Both the position numbers and the translations under genes were made by a program. Shown here piece after piece: positions 1 through 4,554 of a stretch of 5,713 bases of DNA; the stretch's first letter is position 1; each line of letters opens with the position of its first letter. This DNA is from an uncultured Clostridia bacterium (GTDB taxonomy: Bacteria; Bacillota; Clostridia; Christensenellales; CAG-314). Under the pieces are notes generated by a model, which was given only the letters and a program-made list of their open reading frames with translations, was not told the DNA's origin and searched no databases. Where the stretch lies: positions 1-5,713 of the forward strand of contig CAKRAM010000014.1 of the NCBI GenBank assembly GCA_934294965.1. The letters run 5' to 3'.

Positions 1-33
1 CTACTACCTAGTTAGTTCAGATTCGTTCCTCTT

Positions 34-210
34 GCGTGCTGCCAAGGAAAAGCAAAAAACGCTTCTCGATACACGTTGCCCCGCCGTAAAACAGGATTAT
101 ACCAAATGCAATTCTTGTTTTTGGTCATACAAAGCACGGAAGTTCAAATCTCTATTTGGTTTTAGTAATTGTGCTTGCCTTGTTGAAATTACTCAAATTT
201 GGCAGCACGC
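34..210. other. Segment bounded by a 12-bp inverted repeat, possible structured RNA
   Basis: GCGTGCTGCCAA (34-45) and TTGGCAGCACGC (199-210) are perfect inverted repeats enclosing 153 bases. The right arm lies only three bases past the rluB stop codon. Inside, read on the minus strand, further stems can be drawn: AAGCAC/GTGCTT (176-171 with 137-132) around a small CAAAT/ATTTG hairpin (158-145), ACCAAA/TTTGGT (125-120 with 106-101), and GAGAAGC/GCTTTTC (67-61 with 53-47, one G-U). The G-U pair makes the minus strand the better folder. I do not recognise 6S, SRP, tmRNA or a riboswitch. It could be an RNA gene, the leader of the next gene, a small terminal-repeat element, or chance. Confidence 0.35.
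96..101 (-). promoter_or_regulatory. Extended -10 promoter candidate for a gene beyond the left edge
   Basis: The minus strand reads TTGGTATAAT (105-96), a perfect extended -10 identical over ten bases to the one upstream of rluB. No good -35 is present at 16-18 bases. Transcription would start near 89 and leave the window at its left edge. An AAGAGGAA stretch (33-26) resembles a ribosome binding site, but no ATG, GTG or TTG start follows at a suitable distance before base 1. Confidence 0.4.
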
Positions 211-213
211 TGT

Positions 214-915
214 TTACAAGTTTTTGAGATAGTCCACTTCTTCGTCTTTCAAAAAGCGATATTGACCGCGTTTCAATCCTCCCAAACGTAAATCGCCGAT
301 TGCGATACGCTTCAAAAATTCCACTTCTTTTCCGACGGCCTCAAACATCTTTTTGACCTGATGATTGCGCCCTTCGTGAATTGTGATTTCGCAACGAGTG
401 TGATGAACATCCTTTTCCAAAATTTTTACACGCGCTTTTGCCGTCATCACGCCGTCCACAAGCACGCCTTTCTCCATTTTGGCGCGCTCGGCTTCGGAAA
501 GTTCTCCTGAAATACGAGCAACGTAGGTTTTGCCGATTTCACTGCTAGGATGAGTTAAACGGTTTGCCAAATCGCCGTCGTTAGTCAAAATCAGCAATCC
601 CTCGGTGTCGTAATCCAACCTGCCCACAGGGAACAGCCTTGCTTTGACGTCGACAAAATCCATTACGGTTTTTCTTCCGCGATCGTCCTTTACGGTTGTA
701 ACACAACCTTTCGGCTTATTAAGCAAAACGTAGCAATTTTTAGGTTTGTTTGCAACTCTTTTTCCGTCCACGCTGATTTTGTCGCCGTCGGAAACAAAAC
801 TTCCGAGAGTTGCCACTCTATCGTTGATTTTAACGCGACCGTCGCGGATAAGATTGTCGCACTCGCGACGGCTACCCACTCCGCAATCGGCAAGATATTT
901 GTTAAGTCTAGTCAT
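214..915 (-). CDS. rluB: 23S rRNA pseudouridine synthase B (RluB family)
   Basis: A RsuA/RluB-family pseudouridine synthase that isomerises a uridine in 23S rRNA (position 2605 in E. coli numbering for RluB). It has 233 residues, close to the usual 230-250 of Gram-positive members. The N-terminal S4 RNA-binding domain covers about 1-55 (MTRLNKYLADCGVGSRRECD, then LIRDGRVKIN). The catalytic domain opens with YVLLNKPKGCVTT (62-74) and contains the active-site loop PVGRLDYDTEGLLILTNDG (96-114), with the catalytic aspartate D101. The family C-terminal motif EGRNHQVKKMF (181-191) is intact, as is RIAIGDLRLGGLKRGQYR (203-220). ATG at 915 is backed by AGAGGA seven bases upstream. In Bacillota this gene usually follows spmA-spmB; here an 0.8-kb spacer precedes it, and it probably has its own promoter. 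RsuA-type specificity for 16S rRNA is less likely given the genomic context. Confidence 0.95.
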   Translation of the reverse strand: MTRLNKYLADCGVGSRRECDNLIRDGRVKINDRVATLGSFVSDGDKISVDGKRVANKPKNCYVLLNKPKGCVTTVKDDRGRKTVMDFVDVKARLFPVGRLDYDTEGLLILTNDGDLANRLTHPSSEIGKTYVARISGELSEAERAKMEKGVLVDGVMTAKARVKILEKDVHHTRCEITIHEGRNHQVKKMFEAVGKEVEFLKRIAIGDLRLGGLKRGQYRFLKDEEVDYLKNL

Positions 916-922
916 TTGTTAT

Positions 923-928
923 TCCTCT
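923..928 (-). promoter_or_regulatory. Ribosome binding site of rluB
   Basis: AGAGGA on the minus strand, seven bases before ATG at 915. It confirms the rluB start. Confidence 0.8.
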
Positions 929-1087
929 AAATTTATGCAACATTGCGCCCCACGCCGACCGGCAAGCAAAAATCCGAACAAAACTACGTCGACAGTCGTT
1001 ACGATCAACGGTTCCGGCAAGAGCAACAAGGCAACAAAACGGACAGTCCTTTACCGCAAGAACAAAAATCGGATAACGCAAAACCGC

Positions 1088-1100
1088 AAGTATCATACTT
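1088..1100. repeat. 13-bp palindrome AAGTATCATACTT in the rluB leader
   Basis: Six-base perfect arms around one central base, followed by a short CTAT-rich tandem stretch (1101-1112). It lies about 80 bases downstream of the presumed rluB transcription start. It may be a regulator-binding site (roadblock position) or chance. Confidence 0.3.
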
Positions 1101-1184
1101 TATCTATCTATACTAACTTGTTATGCGAAAAAAATCAAGCATTTCAAAGCAACGCGAACGCATAGGTGCAAAATCGAAAGCCAA

Positions 1185-1190
1185 ATTATA
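1185..1190 (-). promoter_or_regulatory. Extended -10 promoter candidate for rluB
   Basis: The minus strand reads TTGGTATAAT (1194-1185): a perfect TATAAT preceded by TG plus one base, the extended -10 pattern that can work without a good -35. At 17 bases upstream the hexamer is AGTTAT, a poor -35. Transcription would begin near 1178 and give rluB a leader of about 260 bases. The same ten bases recur downstream of rluB at 105-96. Confidence 0.5.
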
Positions 1191-1516
1191 CCAATAATAA
1201 GCAAAGAATAACTTAAATGCTTTTTGCAATGCCAATCAAACACAAAACCATGGTACAAATTTAACACAAAATCAGCATATAAGCAATATGAATTTTGCAA
1301 GCATAAATGCAAATGCGGCAGGTTGAAAATTTACAAACACGTTAGTCGAATACTACCCTTCTGCCTGCGAACAATTGGCAATCACACAAATCCGAGTAAA
1401 AACTCAATTCAAACAACCAATTGCACGCTAAATTATTACACAAAGCCTTGCAACACTGAAACTTTGCAAAGCACAATAACAATCAAAATTGCGTACATGA
1501 AATATGCAGCATTTTA

Positions 1517-1539
1517 CACTCGATTTGGTAAATCGCGTG
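1517..1539. repeat. Imperfect hairpin, 9 bp plus one mismatch
   Basis: CGATTT (1521-1526) and AAATCG (1530-1535) pair around GGT. The symmetry resumes after one mismatch with CAC (1517-1519) and GTG (1537-1539). There is no T run on either side, so it is not a terminator; it could be a protein-binding site or a chance fold. Confidence 0.35.
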
Positions 1540-1731
1540 CTAAACATGCAAAAACAAGCCAAACAATAAGTTCGACTTGCTTCAATTTTGCGCCACTATC
1601 TACCATAAACGATCAAAAGTGCGTAACAAAAACACGTATAAACACCAAGGATCGGCAACGGAATATAAGACTCTTGCAATAAAATTATCTTTTCTGTTAC
1701 GAAGCACTCAAATTTTGTCCACTTGCGCACC

Positions 1732-2799
1732 TTAACGCTGCTTTTGACGAACAAAACGCAACGGAACAGACGCTAACACAGTGCCGTTCAATTTTACTTG
1801 ATAATATGCCCCATTGCACGAATAGCAAATGCTTTTTGTAAGCGTTTCACCACTACAAACGGGGTAGTAGAAGGATTTTTCTGCAACGTAGTAACCGCCG
1901 GCGCCGTTTGCAACTTTTCCGAGAGGAACAACGCATTGCAACTTGTATCGTTCGGACGCCGACACAAGCAGCCGCTCGGCATCTTGGAACATCGGAGCGC
2001 AATTAAGCACAACGCAAACAACTTGCATATCGCCTGCGGTCATGCTGCCCACAAAACATCTACCCGCAGCCTTTGTGTATCCTGTTTTTACGCCGTCAAA
2101 ACACTTGTTGCGCTTCAATAGTTTATTTTTATTAAGCAAAATTCTTGAACTTTTGCCAAATTCGTTGGCAATTTTTGCAACTTTTGTGCCGACAATTTCG
2201 GCGAAAATTGGATTTTTGAGCGCATAGCAAGTGATTTTTGCCAAATCCGTAGCCGACGTGAAATGATTTTCGGAATGCAGCCCGTGAGGATTTACAAAGT
2301 GCGTATTCTCACACCCCAAACTGCATGCAAGCGCGTTCATTTGTTCGGCAAACTTTTCCACACTGCCCGATGCATGCAATGCAAGCGCAACCGCACAATC
2401 GTTACCGCTACGAAGCATCAGTCCCAAGAGCAGTTCTTTTACGGTAAGATGCTCGCCTTCCTTTAGGTACACCGACGAGCCTTCCACTCCGCATGCGGCT
2501 TTAGGCACAACAACGACTTCCGATACATCGCACATATTAAGTACGGTGATGGCAGTTGCAATTTTGGTAGTGCTTGCCATAGGCAAACGCTCGTTAGGAT
2601 TTTTTTGATACAAAATTCTACCCGAATTGCGCTCCATAACCACCGCCGCTTTTGCCGACGTAGATTCATCGCCGGGCGTTTTTACAGCGGCGGTAGAATA
2701 GTCGCCGCATTGAGCAAATGCGCTAGCGCCGACAAAGCTAAATAATGCCAAGACAATAAGCAAAACGGCAACGATAGACTTTGTTAAACTTATCCTCAT
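1732..2799 (-). CDS. dacF: Serine-type D-Ala-D-Ala carboxypeptidase (DacF/DacB-like, peptidase S11)
   Basis: An exported low-molecular-weight penicillin-binding protein that removes the terminal D-Ala from peptidoglycan stem peptides. Bacillus relatives act in vegetative wall (DacA) or spore cortex (DacB, DacF). The 355 residues start with a signal peptide (MRISLTKS, hydrophobic core about 9-24, likely cleavage after ASAFA at 29). All three catalytic motifs are present: SxxK as S76-T-T-K79 in LPMASTTKIATA, SGN at 131-133, and KTG at 238-240 in FDGVKTGYTKAAG. The family segment NPHGLHSENHFTSATDLA (170-187) lies between the last two. Residues about 280-345 fit the beta-rich C-terminal domain. 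The protein stops at RQKQR without an obvious amphipathic membrane anchor. It has 15 cysteines, many for an exported enzyme. The ATG overlaps the ytfJ stop (ATGA) and only a weak GTGGGT precedes it, suggesting coupled translation. The dacF name follows the ytfJ context; dacB is equally defensible. Confidence 0.93.
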   Translation of the reverse strand: MRISLTKSIVAVLLIVLALFSFVGASAFAQCGDYSTAAVKTPGDESTSAKAAVVMERNSGRILYQKNPNERLPMASTTKIATAITVLNMCDVSEVVVVPKAACGVEGSSVYLKEGEHLTVKELLLGLMLRSGNDCAVALALHASGSVEKFAEQMNALACSLGCENTHFVNPHGLHSENHFTSATDLAKITCYALKNPIFAEIVGTKVAKIANEFGKSSRILLNKNKLLKRNKCFDGVKTGYTKAAGRCFVGSMTAGDMQVVCVVLNCAPMFQDAERLLVSASERYKLQCVVPLGKVANGAGGYYVAEKSFYYPVCSGETLTKSICYSCNGAYYQVKLNGTVLASVPLRFVRQKQR

Positions 2800-3161
2800 T
2801 TGTTGCTACCCACAACGTCTTTGGCAATTTGCAGAATTTTGTCCAAAACGGACGAACTGCTCGACTCTATCATGTGAACGCCGCTTTTGTCAATCACCAA
2901 AAAGCCGACGGGCGTAAGGCTGGCACCGCCGCCCGAACCGCCTGCAAAATTGGATTCCACTCCGCTGATTTTCTTTACGTTTTTATTGCCGTATTCACCG
3001 CCACCGGCCATAAAGGCAAAAGTGATTTGCGAAACGGGCAAAATTGTTGTGCCGTCCAACGTCACAAGCGGCTTGCCGATAATTGTGTTGACCTCGGCAA
3101 ATTTGCCCAAGTTATTTATTGCGGTTTCAACAATTTCACCTATTTGCGAGTTTTCAACCAT
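2796..3161 (-). CDS. ytfJ: YtfJ (GerW) family sporulation-associated protein
   Basis: A 121-residue protein of the spore YtfJ/GerW family. In B. subtilis the protein is made in the forespore and is needed for the germination lytic enzyme SleB to work. Related proteins also occur in bacteria not known to sporulate. The family hallmarks are clear: IIGKPLVTLDGTTILPVSQI (27-46), AGGGEYG (52-58), and the glycine-rich AGGSGGGASLTPVGFLVI (73-90), which is close to the family pattern. Bacillus YtfJ is about 150 residues, so this copy is on the short side. The frame is open further upstream, but ATG at 3161 is chosen for two reasons: AAGGAAGG (3178-3171) sits nine bases before it, and family similarity begins there. 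It overlaps the DUF2953 gene by 22 bases and dacF by ATGA, placing it in the middle of a tightly coupled trio. Confidence 0.92.
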   Translation of the reverse strand: MVENSQIGEIVETAINNLGKFAEVNTIIGKPLVTLDGTTILPVSQITFAFMAGGGEYGNKNVKKISGVESNFAGGSGGGASLTPVGFLVIDKSGVHMIESSSSSVLDKILQIAKDVVGSNK

Positions 3162-3649
3162 TTTTTGATACCTTCCTTTATTAAACAAATCAACAATTCG
3201 CCAACGCTTAACCGCATGAGCAAGTCGAAAACAAGATAGTTGTTTCCTTGCGACTGACTTTCCTTGAACGACACTCCCAGCGCGGCAAAATGCGAAAACA
3301 CGGCAATCGCCGTACGTAAAAATGATAATGCCGAAACCATAACCACAGGCGAAACGGTTGCATAGTTCACACAAGCACACAAGCGCAACTCGTCCAACGT
3401 AACACATTTGTACAAGGCAATGCCAGCCGAGGGATCGAAATCGGCAAAAGAAAACTCTACGTCGATCGTTCCGACACATACCAATTTGCCGATTTTTGCA
3501 GTAATCTTTTCGGCAAAGACCGACAGCCCGAACAATTTTGCACAAACGCCGACTTGAAGAAGTTTTGGAACTATCGAACCGCAAATTCTAATTCTAATCG
3601 GCAAAAATGCCAACGTGAATACAATCAAAAACACAACCGCCGCAACCAT
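3140..3649 (-). CDS. DUF2953 (YtfI-like) membrane-associated protein
   Basis: A 169-residue protein resembling the DUF2953 family, whose Bacillus member YtfI is encoded directly upstream of ytfJ. No biochemical role is established for the family. The sequence shows an N-terminal hydrophobic segment (about 2-17, VAAVVFLIVFTLAFLP), then a beta-rich middle with the family-like KLFGLSVF patch (38-45). A second hydrophobic stretch lies near 100-125, and the tail is basic (IKEGIKKWLKTRK). Family members are often nearer 200-230 residues, so this one is short. ATG at 3649 is the first in-frame start after a TAA at 3673-3671, and no Shine-Dalgarno sequence precedes it. The 3' end overlaps ytfJ by 22 bases, implying translational coupling. 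A competing open frame extends upstream from ytfJ across this gene, but its residues there do not look protein-like. Identification rests on architecture and neighbours more than strong motifs. Confidence 0.72.
   Translation of the reverse strand: MVAAVVFLIVFTLAFLPIRIRICGSIVPKLLQVGVCAKLFGLSVFAEKITAKIGKLVCVGTIDVEFSFADFDPSAGIALYKCVTLDELRLCACVNYATVSPVVMVSALSFLRTAIAVFSHFAALGVSFKESQSQGNNYLVFDLLMRLSVGELLICLIKEGIKKWLKTRK
3171..3178 (-). promoter_or_regulatory. Ribosome binding site of ytfJ (decides the start)
   Basis: AAGGAAGG on the minus strand, nine bases before ATG at 3161 and lying inside the end of the DUF2953 gene. It argues strongly against the much longer 262-residue reading of this frame that would begin at 3584. 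Confidence 0.85.
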
Positions 3650-3655
3650 TACTGC

Positions 3656-3706
3656 TAGTATTGGCGACTTTTACGAAATTATACTTGAAGAATATCAAAT
3701 CACATC
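3656..3706 (-). promoter_or_regulatory. Candidate promoter(s) just upstream of the DUF2953 gene
   Basis: Two overlapping readings are possible on the minus strand. One is a perfect TATAAT at 3683-3678, 28 bases from the ATG, with no good -35 hexamer at 16-18 bases and no TG extension. The other resembles a forespore (sigma-F/G) promoter: GTATA (3684-3680), a 14-base spacer, then GCCAATACTA (3665-3656). The second would start transcription almost exactly at the ATG. The Bacillus sigma-F spacing is usually 15-16, so the fit is imperfect. Confidence 0.35.
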
Positions 3707-3786
3707 ACGCAAACTAACGGTACAAGCACAAACCAGAAACAATTAAATGGAGCATCAACATAGACAAGCAGCGCGCAGTCGATGAA

Positions 3787-3818
3787 TAAAAACACGTTTG
3801 GGAAATAGTTAAACGTAT
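3787..3818 (-). terminator. Weak terminator-like hairpin upstream of DUF2953 gene
   Basis: On the minus strand ATACGTTT pairs with AAACGTGT (8 bp including one G-U; core ACGTTT/AAACGT at 3794-3799 and 3811-3816) around an 11-base loop, followed by TTTTATT. The stem has few G-C pairs, so efficiency would be low. If transcription starts near 4092 this could act as an attenuator about 140 bases before the gene; otherwise it may be chance. Confidence 0.3.
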
Positions 3819-3830
3819 CCGACTTACACT

Positions 3831-3843
3831 GCAAAAGTTTTGC
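3831..3843. repeat. 13-bp palindrome GCAAAAGTTTTGC
   Basis: Six-base perfect arms (3831-3836 and 3838-3843) around a single central base. The centre is too tight for an RNA hairpin, so if functional it would act as a DNA-binding site. A palindrome of the same geometry lies at 1088-1100. Confidence 0.3.
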
Positions 3844-4098
3844 TACAACCTTAATTTTTCTTCATTGTCTCATCATCACGATGAAAACATGCACACAGCA
3901 TAACTGCACCAACAAACTTACACTTTTTAACAAATACCAAGAGATTTTTACAAAGATACAAAATCTTACCGTATCGAAACAATGCCGCAAATTAGACGGC
4001 AAAGCGCAGAAGAAGCCAAAATTGCATACTATGCGTGTAATAATATATCACAATAACGCCAAAACAAGCAATGTTTGATATTATTATGTTATCTTTGT

Positions 4099-4126
4099 AT
4101 TATACGACAACAAAACGGGCAAACAA
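4099..4126 (-). promoter_or_regulatory. Candidate vegetative promoter in the spacer
   Basis: On the minus strand TTGTTT (4126-4121) and a perfect TATAAT (4104-4099) are separated by 16 bases. Transcription would start near 4092 and run toward the DUF2953-ytfJ-dacF genes with a leader of about 440 bases. The -35 matches only TTG of the consensus, and AT-rich DNA produces such boxes by chance. Confidence 0.35.
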
Positions 4127-4165
4127 CAATCATAATAGAAACAATTTGATTGTGGTGCTGAAATA

Positions 4166-4183
4166 ATTGTTTGTGCAAACAAT
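4166..4183. promoter_or_regulatory. 18-bp palindrome, operator-like
   Basis: ATTGTTTGTGCAAACAAT is an 8-bp perfect inverted repeat with a 2-base centre. The symmetry resumes after one mismatch (4163-4164 with 4185-4186). That size and symmetry suit a dimeric repressor or activator site. It lies about 40 bases upstream of the candidate minus-strand promoter at 4099-4126. Partial copies of one arm occur nearby (CAAACAA at 4120-4126). No regulator gene is visible in the window, so the binding protein is unknown. Confidence 0.4.
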
Positions 4184-4354
4184 AATCTGCCCTGCCCAAC
4201 GACTTCACTAGTTAAATACAGTGGCACACACCTGGCAGTTTATTGACAATTCGATCTAAAAAACATTCTCTCACAACCAGACACTGCACAAACAACAAAT
4301 CACTTAACATATCACAAAACAATGTATCCTTGCCCGTAAATTTAGCGCTTCAAA

Positions 4355-4386
4355 TATGATATTTTGTGAGCACCACTTATATCATA
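4355..4386. repeat. Long interrupted hairpin with 8-bp outer stem
   Basis: TATGATAT (4355-4362) and ATATCATA (4379-4386) are perfect inverted repeats. Inside them GTG (4366-4368) pairs with CAC (4374-4376) around a 5-base loop, giving an almost symmetric 32-base hairpin. The outer stem is AT-rich and no T run follows. It could be a protein-binding site or part of a folded RNA; its role is unknown. Confidence 0.4.
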
Positions 4387-4393
4387 GCAACCA

Positions 4394-4415
4394 TCGCTAG
4401 TTACAAATATAGCGA
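4394..4415. repeat. 6-bp hairpin TCGCTA/TAGCGA
   Basis: TCGCTA (4394-4399) and TAGCGA (4410-4415) are perfect inverted repeats around a 10-base loop, eight bases from the larger hairpin at 4355-4386. There is no T run on either side, so it is not a terminator. Confidence 0.35.
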
Positions 4416-4457
4416 AACAAATCATTTTACAATATAACTCCATACACAAAAGCTCAA

Positions 4458-4477
4458 CGGTTGACTTGCTTCAACCG
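4458..4477 (-). repeat. 7-bp perfect hairpin, possible back-up terminator
   Basis: CGGTTGA (4458-4464) and TCAACCG (4471-4477) form a perfect 7-bp stem with a 6-base loop, about 40 bases beyond the scpB terminator. On the minus strand the stem is followed by TTGAGCTTTTGTG, so the T run starts six bases late for a classical terminator. An adjacent TCAAC (4454-4458) could pair with the same GTTGA, giving an alternative fold. Confidence 0.35.
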
Positions 4478-4515
4478 CCAACTTCGACTCGTGTATTAAA
4501 CTCCCGATTTTCCAC

Positions 4516-4544
4516 AAAAAAACGTGTACCCTATCGGATACACG
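4516..4544 (-). terminator. Intrinsic (rho-independent) terminator after scpB
   Basis: Read on the minus strand, CGTGTATCC (4544-4536) and GGGTACACG (4531-4523) form a 9-bp stem with one G-U pair around a GATA tetraloop. It is followed directly by seven T residues (4522-4516). The hairpin begins 10 bases past the scpB TAA. On the plus strand the same hairpin is followed by a T-rich stretch (4546-4559), so it may also stop plus-strand transcription weakly. It is the best-formed terminator in the window and separates scpAB from the genes downstream. Confidence 0.88.
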
Positions 4545-4554
4545 CAGTTTTGTT

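Larger units (their letters stand above)
916..1731. other. 0.8-kb gene-free spacer between dacF and rluB (expected site of spmA-spmB)
   Basis: No convincing gene on either strand. In 1261-1680, which I counted, the plus strand is 40% A, 23% T, 22% C and 14% G. The longest open frame (plus strand, 1224-1682, 152 codons from TTG) lacks a ribosome binding site. About 10% of its codons begin with G, and it has very few acidic residues, so it is not protein-like. I searched the minus-strand frames for SpmA- or SpmB-like sequence and recognised none. The left part holds the putative rluB promoter and leader; the right part holds small palindromes (1462-1471, 1517-1539). No clear terminator follows dacF. 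Confidence 0.7.
3650..4515. other. 0.87-kb gene-free spacer between scpB and the DUF2953 gene
   Basis: No reading frame on either strand has a plausible start with ribosome binding site and protein-like composition. In four 60-base blocks that I counted (3901-4020, 4081-4140, 4261-4320) the plus strand is about 45% A, 23% C, 22% T and 10% G, unlike the flanking genes. The spacer contains the inverted repeats listed separately (3794-3816, 3831-3843, 4166-4183, 4355-4386, 4394-4415), TATAAT boxes on the minus strand at 4099-4104 and 3678-3683, and a lone plus-strand TTGACA at 4243-4248 with no good -10. I recognise no tRNA, known riboswitch or mobile-element remnant. It is probably a mix of regulatory and decayed DNA. 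Confidence 0.7.

Noticed and set aside
138..160. tRNA T-arm-like AGTTCAAATC
   Set aside because: The flanking bases do not form the 5-bp T stem and no acceptor or anticodon arm can be drawn around it.
32..232. 66-codon plus-strand frame at the left edge
   Set aside because: It starts at TTG without a ribosome binding site, runs into the end of rluB on the opposite strand, and has no recognisable motif.
746..1165. 139-codon plus-strand frame
   Set aside because: About 40% of it is antisense to rluB, there is no ribosome binding site, and the product composition (Thr, Asn, Lys, Ser) reflects A/C-rich non-coding DNA.
1121..1312. 63-codon hydrophobic minus-strand frame, considered as an SpmA/SpmB remnant
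   Set aside because: Its hydrophobicity follows from the T-richness of this strand, and I could find no SpmA- or SpmB-like motif.
1680..1731. Terminator after dacF
   Set aside because: No stable stem followed by a T run could be found in the 50 bases past the stop codon.
2796..3584. Long 262-codon minus-strand frame containing ytfJ
   Set aside because: The upstream 141 codons read as Cys/Arg-rich non-protein sequence and run antiphase through the DUF2953 gene. Family similarity and a strong ribosome binding site begin at ATG 3161.
3881..4078. 65-codon plus-strand frame in the second spacer
   Set aside because: No ribosome binding site before the ATG and a low-complexity Lys/Asn/Thr/Gln composition typical of the spacer base bias.
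4243..4271. Plus-strand TTGACA as a promoter
   Set aside because: It is a perfect -35 hexamer, but no acceptable -10 lies 16-18 bases downstream and no plus-strand gene follows.
1574..4474. 12-bp direct repeat GACTTGCTTCAA at 1574-1585 and 4463-4474
   Set aside because: About one such match is expected by chance in a 5.7-kb window, and the flanks do not match.
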